This document shows positions 6,162 to 12,979 of a DNA stretch of 20,367 nt, one piece after another. The position numbers and the translations under genes are program-made. The stretch covers positions 1 through 20,367 of the forward strand of contig CAJUBE010000050.1 of NCBI GenBank assembly GCA_910584725.1. Reading direction: 5' to 3'. The notes beneath the pieces were generated by a model. It did no database searches. It was not told where the DNA came from and saw only the letters and a program-made list of their open reading frames with translations. Source of the DNA: an uncultured Lachnospiraceae bacterium (lineage in GTDB: Bacteria; Bacillota; Clostridia; Lachnospirales; Lachnospiraceae). Each line of letters starts with the position of its first letter. Within the stretch, counting starts at the first letter, position 1.

Positions 6162-6902
6162 TCACAGAGCGAATACCGCTGCGAACAGGAAATAAAGTAA
6201 CGGTTGATGAATCATGTATAAACCGAGGGAATGCCGGCCAAACCATTCCAGTGTCTTTACCTTGCTGCTTTCTAAATGCGAGAGCAGGTTATAGTGTGCA
6301 AAAAAACGATGCGTAAAATATCCGGCAGTATATAGGAAAACCCACGGCAGAAGCGAAAAATAATCTGTTGAATGAAAGCCAGGCATGGGAAATCCCAGGT
6401 AAGTGGATACAAAATTATGATACCAGTTATCCGGCAACGGCAACAGATTCCAGTTGGCGAAACCGAGATAACCCTGATTGACATTCTTTGTGAGAAGAAA
6501 TAGGGTAATGCTGAAAATCAATCCATGTAGCGGTCTGCATTTTTGTAAAACCTTTTCTGCCGGAATCATCAGAAGCATACAGGAACCAATCAGGGTAAGG
6601 ACACCGAAACGAACCCTGTTTTGCGGCAATGCAATCAGCGTAGTTACCACAATCAAAAATCCCAAACTAAAGATAATAATGCCCCTTTTCAGTTTTTTCT
6701 TTCCCAATGGTTCGCAGAAACCGGAAAGGAAAATAAAAGTCCAACAGATACATTGCTGCCAGATATAAGCGCCTTCTGATTGATACCATTGCAGATTGAT
6801 ATCGAAAAGGTAAACCAAATCCCATACCGCATGGTATGTTATCATGTTCAGGAGTGCCAATCCCCGTATTCCGTCTAAGGCATAATATCTTGTGGCTGTC
6901 AT
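6162..6902 (-). CDS. Membrane acyltransferase of the HGSNAT/DUF1624 family
   Basis: A 246-residue polytopic membrane protein with roughly seven hydrophobic segments. The N-terminal motif RYYALDGIRGLALLNMITYH, with His24 as the likely active-site histidine, marks the heparan-alpha-glucosaminide N-acetyltransferase catalytic family. The human member transfers an acetyl group across the lysosomal membrane; bacterial ones are poorly characterised and probably acylate an envelope glycan or lipid. The C-terminal FGRHSLGLYMIHQPLLY is also typical of membrane acyltransferases. Its ATG overlaps the kinase stop codon (ATGA at 6899-6902), so translation is coupled to the sensor. That linkage suggests it is a direct output of the two-component system, for example a surface modification. 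Substrate is unknown. Confidence 0.85.
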   Translation of the reverse strand: MTATRYYALDGIRGLALLNMITYHAVWDLVYLFDINLQWYQSEGAYIWQQCICWTFIFLSGFCEPLGKKKLKRGIIIFSLGFLIVVTTLIALPQNRVRFGVLTLIGSCMLLMIPAEKVLQKCRPLHGLIFSITLFLLTKNVNQGYLGFANWNLLPLPDNWYHNFVSTYLGFPMPGFHSTDYFSLLPWVFLYTAGYFTHRFFAHYNLLSHLESSKVKTLEWFGRHSLGLYMIHQPLLYFLFAAVFAL

Positions 6903-8002
6903 ACGTCATATCCCTTCGTATTCAACGCCAGAGGAAGGGATACCGTAAATGTCGTGCCTTTCCCCTCTTTACTGGAAACAGAAATATCCCCGCCATGCAG
7001 ATTGACAATCCGCTTTGCAAGTGCCAGGCCCAGGCCGTTTCCCTGGGAGGAGCGCGAAAGGTCACCCTGATAGAATTTTTCAAACACCCGCCGCATGATA
7101 TCCTCGCTCATGCCGATTCCGTTATCTGTGATACTGGTTATCAATGAGCCGTTTTCCCTGCGGAGCAGGATGTGGATGATTCCATGTTCAGGGGAGAACT
7201 TAATGGCATTGCTTAAAATATTCTGCCACACATGGGCGAGCAGGTCTTTATTGCCATAGTAATCTACAGCATCCAGATCAATTTCAAGTTCCAGTTTTTT
7301 CTCCGTCCAGCCGTCTTCCAGAAGGAGAAGGATTTCCCGGAGCTGTTCATCCAGACAAAAGGATTCCTTTTTTATACCGATTTCCTGATTATCCAGTCGG
7401 GACAAAAGCAGAATATTGCTTGTCAGCGTGGAAAGGCGTCTGGTATTATACAGAATTTTTTTCGTGTAACCCTGGCGTTTTTCCTCGCTTAAATCTTTTT
7501 TCTGCAGCAGAGTGGCATAGCCTTCAATGGCAGACAGCGGTGTCTTGAATTCGTGGGAGACATTTTCTACAAAATCCGTGCGGAGGATTTCTGTCCCGGC
7601 CAGTTCCTTCGTCATCAGATTAAAATTGTGTGCCATATCCCGCAGCTCTTTGATTTTGATATTTTCATCCAGGGACACGTCGAAATTGCCCCTTGCCACT
7701 TCCTGGGCTGCATTGCTCATGGCAATGATTGCCGTGAGGGGATGCCTGCCGGCATAATTGGAGATAATGGTGCCGACAAGAACGCTGACGAGGGCTATAA
7801 CGAAAAATACAACTCCTCGGTTCTGCCTGACTAATATGCCGGTTCGGATCAGCAGTAAGGTAAGCAGAGCTGAAAAAATGATGGTAAGCGTCAACGTCAG
7901 GAAAGTTAAAAGGGAAAACATGACCGAGAGCCGTTTCGGACATTTCTTCCACTTTTTTGTCTGACGGAGCTGTATTGGTTCAGAAGATTTTTGATTATCC
8001 AT
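6899..8002 (-). CDS. Sensor histidine kinase with HAMP domain and a very short outer loop
   Basis: A 367-residue two-component sensor. Two membrane helices (about 27-52 and 64-83) enclose an outer loop of only about 11 residues, then a HAMP domain (84-136), the phosphoacceptor helix FVENVSHEFKTPLSAIEGYA with His150, and an ATPase domain with N box (NILSNAIKFSP, 261-271), G1 (DNGIGM, 293-298) and G2 (GNGLGLALA, 321-329). All catalytic boxes are intact. With almost no extracellular domain, it may sense within the membrane or through a partner such as one of the ABC transporters encoded downstream. The ATG at 8002 overlaps the regulator stop by 8 bp; longer in-frame starts would run into the regulator gene. 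Confidence 0.95.
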   Translation of the reverse strand: MDNQKSSEPIQLRQTKKWKKCPKRLSVMFSLLTFLTLTLTIIFSALLTLLLIRTGILVRQNRGVVFFVIALVSVLVGTIISNYAGRHPLTAIIAMSNAAQEVARGNFDVSLDENIKIKELRDMAHNFNLMTKELAGTEILRTDFVENVSHEFKTPLSAIEGYATLLQKKDLSEEKRQGYTKKILYNTRRLSTLTSNILLLSRLDNQEIGIKKESFCLDEQLREILLLLEDGWTEKKLELEIDLDAVDYYGNKDLLAHVWQNILSNAIKFSPEHGIIHILLRRENGSLITSITDNGIGMSEDIMRRVFEKFYQGDLSRSSQGNGLGLALAKRIVNLHGGDISVSSKEGKGTTFTVSLPLALNTKGYDV

Positions 8003-8672
8003 GTTTGTCCACCACCTTATATCCCAGACCACGAACTGTGACAATTTCAAAGTCTGCATTATTTTTGAACCGTTCTCGCAGACGGCTGATATGGACATCC
8101 AGTGTGTGGGAATCCGCTTCACTGTCCGGTCCCCAAACATCATCCATGATCTGCCGTCTGGTAAAGATACGGTTGGGAGAGGTGATCAGCTTATATAATA
8201 GGTAAAACTCTTTCTGCGGCAGTTCGGTGGTTTCTCCGTGTGAGGAAATTGTCAGGGTGTCACAATTAAATTCTGTTTCACCAAATTTGCTTTTACGTTG
8301 GTTGACAAGCTGGCTGCGGCGCAGCAGGGCTTCCACCCGCCAGACCATTTCATTCACATCAATGGGCTTTACCATATAATCATCCGTACCCAGTCGGAAT
8401 CCCTCGCGTTTGTCGGTGGCACTTTCTTTGGCCGTGATGATCAGGATCGGCATGGTATATCCTGATTCCCGTAATGCTTTGGTAAGTTCAAAACCATCCA
8501 TACGCGGCATCATAATGTCGGAAATAATCAGATCGATATAAGTGTTATCCAAAACATCAAAAGCGGCAAATCCATCAGTCGCCGGAACAGCCGTATATCC
8601 ATTATCCGTAAGAACCGTACAGAAAAGGTCGCGCAGTTCCTTATCATCTTCTACAACTAAAATCTGAAACAT
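7995..8672 (-). CDS. OmpR/PhoB-family response regulator
   Basis: A 225-residue regulator. The receiver domain has the acidic pair in LVVEDD (Asp9/Asp10), the phosphoacceptor Asp52 in SDIMMP, and Lys102 in MVKP. The C-terminal winged helix shows the usual landmarks: LPQKEFYLLYKLITSPNRIFTR, then DSHTLDVHISRLRERF, then TVRGLGYKV. The ATG at 8672 has a GGAGG site 8-9 nt upstream; an in-frame GTG at 8681 lies inside that site. It overlaps its cognate kinase by 8 bp. OmpR/PhoB regulators bind tandem repeats of about 11 bp, which is the geometry of the TTGAG[GA]TT boxes at 9653-9674, 9716-9737, 10891-10912 and 12870-12913; I infer that these are its sites. Confidence 0.95.
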   Translation of the reverse strand: MFQILVVEDDKELRDLFCTVLTDNGYTAVPATDGFAAFDVLDNTYIDLIISDIMMPRMDGFELTKALRESGYTMPILIITAKESATDKREGFRLGTDDYMVKPIDVNEMVWRVEALLRRSQLVNQRKSKFGETEFNCDTLTISSHGETTELPQKEFYLLYKLITSPNRIFTRRQIMDDVWGPDSEADSHTLDVHISRLRERFKNNADFEIVTVRGLGYKVVDKHG

Positions 8673-8728
8673 TATTAGCACCTCCGCTATCAGTATAGCA
8701 TTATGGGCAGGCAGCGATAAAGTGATTT

Positions 8729-9574
8729 TTATGCCTTTTCGTCCGATTCGCTATAAACCCGCCATTCAATGGCAATGCCTGTTGTGTCCGGGCCTACATG
8801 GGAGGAAACAATCAGGTTCAGGTCAGCTTCACAGTCGCTTGAAATCAGCGACTTGCATTTGTTGAACATGTCCGTATTGCCCACATAGATAACGCCGAGC
8901 CGGGCGGTTTCTTTAGACTGTGCGATATTTTTGATATTGCGCAGGGCATGGTTCATTCCGCGGCTTTTCCTGTATGGTTCGATGCGTCCGTCTTTCATGG
9001 TCAGGATCAGCTTGATGTCAAGGATGTCACCAATCTTTCCCACAGCCTCGGAGACACGTCCTCCCTGTACCAGATACTTGAAATTATCTACGACAAAATA
9101 AACATCGATTCGGTGGACTCTTTTTCTGATTTCTTCACTGGTCTCCTGTAATGTTTTTCCCTGCTTTTTCATTTCCAGGGCATCCATGCACAAAAAACCG
9201 CTTGCAAGGGTGGCGCTCAGGGAATCGATGACTTCAATGTTTCGGGCAGGATACTTACCCTTTAGATAGAGCGCGACCATGTATATCGTATCGTAGGAAC
9301 CGCTTAACCCGGAGGAAACGGTGATGCACAGGATATCCTTTCCGTTTTTCAGGGCATTCTCAAACTTCTCACGCACTAAGGCAGGGTTGACACCGGAAGT
9401 ATAGGCTCTCCGGGTGCGGAGCTGTTCAAAAAATTCACTGCGGGAAAGAATGCGCTCATCTCCATAGATCATGCTCTCATCGAAATAATAGTATTGGGGC
9501 AATAGGATGACTTCTTTGTCATAGGGGGATGGGAGGTCTACGTCGCCATCTGTAAAGATCAAAAATTCTTTCAT
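8729..9574 (-). CDS. DegV-family fatty-acid-binding protein (FakB-like)
   Basis: A 281-residue DegV-family protein. The N-terminal strand (FLIFTDGDVDLP), the YTSGVNP loop and the SSGLSGSYDT motif (lipid headgroup contact in family structures) are all present, and the length is standard. Characterised members (FakB) present fatty acids to the kinase FakA for phospholipid synthesis; here no kinase is nearby, so this may be a specialised carrier. The ATG at 9574 follows an AAGAAAGG site by about 8 nt; a longer frame reaching 9643 would cross the hairpin and promoter and is rejected. It is the first gene of the minus operon, 56 bp ahead of the response regulator, suggesting lipid handling is part of the response. 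Confidence 0.85.
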   Translation of the reverse strand: MKEFLIFTDGDVDLPSPYDKEVILLPQYYYFDESMIYGDERILSRSEFFEQLRTRRAYTSGVNPALVREKFENALKNGKDILCITVSSGLSGSYDTIYMVALYLKGKYPARNIEVIDSLSATLASGFLCMDALEMKKQGKTLQETSEEIRKRVHRIDVYFVVDNFKYLVQGGRVSEAVGKIGDILDIKLILTMKDGRIEPYRKSRGMNHALRNIKNIAQSKETARLGVIYVGNTDMFNKCKSLISSDCEADLNLIVSSHVGPDTTGIAIEWRVYSESDEKA

Positions 9575-9590
9575 GGGTTCGCCTTTCTTA

Positions 9591-9611
9591 AAAACGGGTG
9601 CTGCCCGTTTT
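9591..9611 (-). other. Terminator-like hairpin in the leader of the DegV operon
   Basis: On the minus strand AAAACGGG pairs with CCCGTTTT around a 5-nt loop (CAGCA), and the run continues to five T (9594-9590). It lies between the proposed -10 box and the start codon, overlapping the predicted transcription start. It could be an attenuator or a 5' stabilising stem, or it could mean that the real start is further upstream. Confidence 0.5.
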
Positions 9612-9614
9612 GCG

Positions 9615-9643
9615 TATATAATGTATTGGGAGTTTATCTGCAA
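9615..9643 (-). promoter_or_regulatory. Probable promoter of the DegV/two-component operon
   Basis: Read on the minus strand, TTGCAG (9643-9638) and TATATA (9620-9615) are 17 nt apart. The -35 box is weak, as expected for an activated promoter, and the two-unit operator ends 9 nt upstream of it (9653), the usual place for an OmpR-type activator. Confidence 0.45.
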
Positions 9644-9652
9644 TGGTATACG

Positions 9653-9674
9653 CCCAATCTCAACTGAACCTCAA
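9653..9674 (-). promoter_or_regulatory. Operator: two 11-bp TTGAG[GA]TT units facing the DegV operon
   Basis: On the minus strand the units are TTGAGGTTCAG (9674-9664) and TTGAGATTGGG (9663-9653), in direct tandem with an 11-bp period. They precede the operon encoding the response regulator, so autoregulation is likely. Binding is inferred, the repeats are seen. Confidence 0.7.
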
Positions 9675-9731
9675 CAAAACAGGTGATTTTATTTTTTTTC
9701 AAAAACAGATGTCCGTTGAGGTTCAGTTGAG
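9659..9731. repeat. Perfect 17-bp inverted repeat in the divergent promoter region
   Basis: CTCAACTGAACCTCAAC (9659-9675) and GTTGAGGTTCAGTTGAG (9715-9731) are exact reverse complements, 39 nt apart. They are best read as the two divergent operators rather than a terminator, because both flanking genes point outward. Confidence 0.9.
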
Positions 9732-9737
9732 AAAAAA
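9716..9737 (+). promoter_or_regulatory. Operator facing the phosphoesterase gene
   Basis: TTGAGGTTCAG (9716-9726) is followed in phase by TTGAGAAAAAA (9727-9737), a full and a partial unit. A poor -10-like TAGGAT is at 9742-9747, and the ribosome site follows at about 9759-9765. The lack of a good -35 box fits activator dependence. Confidence 0.6.
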
Positions 9738-9772
9738 GGGGTAGGATGTTTCGGAAAAGGGAGGTAAAGAAG

Positions 9773-10894
9773 ATGCTTCATTATGCGCTCTTTGCGGTAA
9801 TCGTACTCGCTGTTTTGTGTTACATGGACTGGCAGGTAAGGAGAGTTTTCTCTTTCTATGGGATAGGAAGAAAGAAATGGTACATTATCTGCTTTCGGGC
9901 TGTTCTCTTTTCGGGGTTTGCACTGCTGATTACGTTGTGGCCGCCCGGAATTGTGATTGCCCTCCACTTTTTAGGTGTCTTTATCATAACGAATTTAATA
10001 GAAGTGATAATAAAGCAGTTCTACAGACACAGACAGGCTGAAAAAAGCGGCTGGTTTTGGAAATTTCTTTGCCGTGGCGGAATCCTGCAGGTATTGGCAG
10101 TATTTTTGATGCTGGGATATGGATATTACAATGTCGGACACATAGACAGAACAGAATACATCATAGAGACGAATAAAATATCTGCTGATTACAGGATTGT
10201 TTTTATCAGTGATACCCATTATGGAACAGTGCAGAATCCGGCTGTATTGCAGGAACTGATGGCAGAAATCGGTGCCTTGGAGCCGGACTTTATTGTGCTT
10301 GGTGGTGATATTGTGGAGAGCGGCACTTCAAAGGAGTCAATGGAAGAAGTTTTTTGCATGATGGGAAAGCTGAACAGCCGTTATGGGATTTATTATGTGT
10401 ATGGAAACCATGACAGGCAGGAGGACAGGGAACAACGCAGCTTCACAAATCAGGAACTGGAGCAGACCATTACAGATAATGGAATCATTATCTTAAAAGA
10501 TGAATATGCGGAGATTGGAGACGACCTGATTTTGGCAGGCAGGGATGATGTGGGATATTATGAGAAACGGGAACGTCTGTCTGCGGAGGAAATTCTGGAA
10601 GGGGCAGATCAGGAACGCTATATCATCATGTTGGATCATCAGCCGGTGGAAATTGCTGTGAATGGGGAGGCAGGAGCAGACCTGCAGCTATCCGGACATA
10701 CTCATGCAGGACAGGCTTTTCCAGCCGGACTGTTTATGCGTGTAATGGGAATGCCTTGTTATGGAGAATATCAGGAGAGCGGCTGTAAGCTGATTATTTC
10801 TTCGGGAGCGTCTGTGGGGGTATTCCCGATACGGACAGAAAAACATTGTGAATATGTGGTGATTGAGTTGAAGCAAAGTCATGGATCAAATTGA
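9773..10894 (+). CDS. Membrane-anchored calcineurin-like metallophosphoesterase
   Basis: A 373-residue protein with an N-terminal membrane part (about four helices within residues 1-120) and a C-terminal metallophosphoesterase domain of the YkuE/YaeI type. Metal ligands are all visible: ISDTHYG (Asp147, His149), GGDIVE (Asp179), GNHDR (Asn212, His213), LDHQP (His289) and SGHTHAGQ (His309, His311). Relatives hydrolyse phosphoesters of envelope lipids or nucleotide sugars; the substrate here is unknown. The ATG at 9773 sits 7 nt after GGGAGGT; an in-frame ATG at 9746 has no such site. The stop codon lies inside the next operator (10891-10912), with no terminator between, so read-through into the next operon is likely. 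Confidence 0.88.
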   Translation: MLHYALFAVIVLAVLCYMDWQVRRVFSFYGIGRKKWYIICFRAVLFSGFALLITLWPPGIVIALHFLGVFIITNLIEVIIKQFYRHRQAEKSGWFWKFLCRGGILQVLAVFLMLGYGYYNVGHIDRTEYIIETNKISADYRIVFISDTHYGTVQNPAVLQELMAEIGALEPDFIVLGGDIVESGTSKESMEEVFCMMGKLNSRYGIYYVYGNHDRQEDREQRSFTNQELEQTITDNGIIILKDEYAEIGDDLILAGRDDVGYYEKRERLSAEEILEGADQERYIIMLDHQPVEIAVNGEAGADLQLSGHTHAGQAFPAGLFMRVMGMPCYGEYQESGCKLIISSGASVGVFPIRTEKHCEYVVIELKQSHGSN

Positions 10895-10912
10895 GGTTGA
10901 GTTGAGATTCAT
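10891..10912 (+). promoter_or_regulatory. Operator ahead of the anchored-flavodoxin operon
   Basis: TTGAGGTTGAG (10891-10901) and TTGAGATTCAT (10902-10912) are in tandem with an 11-bp period. The first unit overlaps the phosphoesterase stop codon. A possible -10 (TAATAA, 10922-10927) follows. Confidence 0.7.
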
Positions 10913-10951
10913 GGTACATGGTAATAAGAAAAATAAATGAGGAGGTTCTAT

Positions 10952-11689
10952 ATGGAAAATTCATCAGCAAAAAAGGAAAAGAGAAAAATGAGCAGGAGTA
11001 AAAAAATTGTGATAGCTGTCATTGTGTTAATAGTGGCGGCAGCCATAGTGGGCGGAGGTATTTTTTACTGTACCTTTTTCCCCAATCCGCTTGCAAAGAA
11101 AATTTCCGTCAGCAATATATCGGCAGGAACTATGTCTGTGACAGGTGAGAGCAATGTGCTTGTGGCATATTTTTCTTTGACAAATAATCGGGTATATGCG
11201 GCAGATGAAATGGATGCGGTGTCTTCGGCAAGCCTGAAAATCGAAGATGGAACCGGATACGGCCATGCGGAGCTATTAGCTCTTGCGGCACAGGAGGTAA
11301 CCGGAGGGGATATTTTCCCCATCAAGGTAGATGATCTGTACCCTGAAACTTATGGCGGAGCGTTTGACCGGCACCACAGTGAGATGGGGACATCGATTCG
11401 GCCAGAATTGACGGAGCATCTTGAAAGCGTGGAGAATTACGATACAGTGATTATCATTTATCCAAACTGGCTAAGCAGTATGCCAGTGCCCGTCCTGTCA
11501 TTTTTGGAGGAATATGATTTTTCGGGAAAGACGATCATACCGATTGCCACCAGTCAGGCATTGGGATTGGGTTCCGGCCCGGAGCAGATTGCCGCAGCCT
11601 GTCCGGATGCAGTGGTAGCGGACGGACTTTCTGCAAAAAGTGAGGACAGTGTGAAAGAGTTCCTGACAAAAGCCGGTCTGGCAAAGTAA
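10952..11689 (+). CDS. Membrane-anchored flavodoxin (flavodoxin_4 type)
   Basis: A 245-residue protein with a very basic N-terminus (KKEKRKMSRSKK), one membrane helix (about 19-42) and a flavodoxin domain (from about residue 67, NVLVAYFSLTNN, to the end). YPNWLSSMPVPVLSFLEEYDF and the GSGP segment are typical of the flavodoxin_4 family. By the positive-inside rule the flavodoxin domain should lie outside the membrane, unusual for an FMN carrier. The ATG at 10952 lies 6 nt after GGAGG (10941-10945); an ATG at 10937 would put the ribosome site inside the gene. It leads an operon with a DUF4405-like membrane protein and a TSUP permease, suggesting a membrane redox function. Confidence 0.85.
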   Translation: MENSSAKKEKRKMSRSKKIVIAVIVLIVAAAIVGGGIFYCTFFPNPLAKKISVSNISAGTMSVTGESNVLVAYFSLTNNRVYAADEMDAVSSASLKIEDGTGYGHAELLALAAQEVTGGDIFPIKVDDLYPETYGGAFDRHHSEMGTSIRPELTEHLESVENYDTVIIIYPNWLSSMPVPVLSFLEEYDFSGKTIIPIATSQALGLGSGPEQIAAACPDAVVADGLSAKSEDSVKEFLTKAGLAK

Positions 11690-11699
11690 AGGAGGTTTC

Positions 11700-12074
11700 A
11701 TGCGTATCAAAAAGGTTTGCAAGCTATGTATAGATATAGGGATGCTGGTTATTACGCTTCTGCTTATGGCTTCGGAGAGAACAGGGATTGTCCTGCATAT
11801 GTTTCTGGGGGCGGCTTTGTTCATCTTATTTGTTGCTCACAATATTTTAAATCTGGCATGGTGGGCAGGCATTGGCAAGGGATTGTACAGCCGGACGAGG
11901 TGGATGAGAACCATATTGAATGTGTTGCTGCTCATTGACTTCCTGCTTGTGATGTTAAGCGGGATTCTGTATGCGGTCGGTCTGCATAGGATAACGGCGC
12001 TTTTGTTTTTGATTCTGACAGTGATACATATTAGAGTGCATTGGAAAAGGGCTTCGGCAAAACAGCAGAAATAA
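11700..12074 (+). CDS. Four-helix membrane protein, DUF4405-like (cytochrome b-type fold)
   Basis: A 124-residue protein with four hydrophobic helices. It resembles the DUF4405 family, thought to share the fold of small cytochrome b subunits. His33 and His47 (in VLHMFLGAALFILFVAHN) and His110/His114 in the last helix are placed where two haems' axial ligands would lie, but haem binding is not proven. It starts 10 bp after the anchored flavodoxin and is preceded by AAAGGAGG, and is followed closely by the TSUP permease. A role in passing electrons between the membrane and the flavodoxin is plausible inference. Confidence 0.75.
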   Translation: MRIKKVCKLCIDIGMLVITLLLMASERTGIVLHMFLGAALFILFVAHNILNLAWWAGIGKGLYSRTRWMRTILNVLLLIDFLLVMLSGILYAVGLHRITALLFLILTVIHIRVHWKRASAKQQK

Positions 12075-12101
12075 CAGAATTTGAATAGGAGGCTTATTAA
12101 A

Positions 12102-12866
12102 ATGGTATTGATAATTGTCTGCATTCTTGCAGGACTTGGAGCGGGTATTGGGACAGGGCTTGCCGGTTTATCCGCGGCGGTGGTCATTACCCCTATGCTG
12201 ATTACCTTTTGCGGGTTTACAGCTTACGAAGCGGTAGGAATTGCACTGGCTTCTGATGTGCTGGCTTCGGCGGTCACAGCGTATACCTATGGGAAAAATA
12301 AAAATCTTGATATTAAAAACGGGCTTGTAATGATGGCTTCTGTGCTTGCATTTACGATTTTGGGGAGCTGGCTGTCCTCGCTCCTTCCCAATGCAGTCTT
12401 GGGAGGCAGTTCTTATGTTATGACATTTATTATGGGCGTTCGGTTTCTTGTAAGCCCGATCACAAAGACAACATCAAGGATGGATGAAATAGAGCCGAAA
12501 AAGAGGATTATGCGATCCCTTCTTTCGGGAATCCATATCGGCCTGTTCTGTGGATTTGTCGGTGCTGGCGGCGGTGTGCTGCTTCTGATTACACTGACCT
12601 CTGTTCTCGGATATAGCCTGAAAACAGCAGTCGGAACAAGTACCTTTATTATGACATTTACAGCACTGACAGGGGCGGTTTCCCATGTAATCATTGGCGG
12701 TACGGTAAATGTGACAGCACTTGTGGTCTGTGTGATAGCGGCGCTGATTGGGGCAAGGGTTTCGGCGTTATTTGCAAATAAAGTGGATGCCAAAAAACAG
12801 AACAGGGTTACAGGCGTTGCCCTGTGTGGATTAGGGGCTGTGCTGGCTCTTGTTAATTGGCTGTAA
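12102..12866 (+). CDS. TSUP-family permease (TauE/SafE-like)
   Basis: A 254-residue polytopic protein of the TauE/SafE (TSUP) family, which moves sulfite, thiosulfate, organosulfonates or similar anions. The two internal repeats are visible: GAGIGTGLAGLSAAVVITPM near the N-terminus and CGFVGAGGGVLLLITL then GTSTFIMTFTALTG in the second half. About seven or eight hydrophobic helices. The ATG at 12102 is 9 nt after AGGAGG (12087-12092); the earlier TTG at 12081 would place that site inside the gene. Third gene of the redox operon, so a sulfur-compound substrate would fit, but substrate cannot be read from sequence. Confidence 0.88.
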   Translation: MVLIIVCILAGLGAGIGTGLAGLSAAVVITPMLITFCGFTAYEAVGIALASDVLASAVTAYTYGKNKNLDIKNGLVMMASVLAFTILGSWLSSLLPNAVLGGSSYVMTFIMGVRFLVSPITKTTSRMDEIEPKKRIMRSLLSGIHIGLFCGFVGAGGGVLLLITLTSVLGYSLKTAVGTSTFIMTFTALTGAVSHVIIGGTVNVTALVVCVIAALIGARVSALFANKVDAKKQNRVTGVALCGLGAVLALVNWL

Positions 12867-12869
12867 AAA

Positions 12870-12913
12870 TTGAGGTTGAGTTGAGGTTCGGTTGAGATTG
12901 GCTTGAGATTGAA
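12870..12913 (+). promoter_or_regulatory. Operator: four tandem TTGAG[GA]TTNNN units ahead of the transporter operon
   Basis: Units TTGAGGTTGAG (12870), TTGAGGTTCGG (12881), TTGAGATTGGC (12892) and TTGAGATTGAA (12903) follow one another without gaps at an 11-bp period. Candidate -10 boxes follow (CATAAT at 12918-12923, TATAAA at 12945-12950), with no good -35. This is the largest array in the window, in front of the exporters. The rest of the 12867-12979 gap shows nothing else. Confidence 0.75.
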
Positions 12914-12979
12914 TCAGCATAATACAGGAACAGCGCACAACAATTATAAATTTAGGCGTTGAGGAAAGGGTGATGGCTT

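Noticed and set aside
8673..8728. Extended -10-like TGCTATACT (TATACT at 8692-8697, minus) between DegV and the response regulator
   Set aside because: A start from it would fall at about 8685, inside the GGAGG ribosome site, and the -35 is poor. A second promoter is possible but not supported.
10861..10871. Extra TTGAGTTGAAG in the 3' end of the phosphoesterase gene
   Set aside because: Not in 11-bp phase with the operator at 10891 and lies in coding sequence.
12958..12968. Single TTGAGGAAAGG near the ABC start codon
   Set aside because: One imperfect unit out of phase with the four-unit array; part of the ribosome site region.
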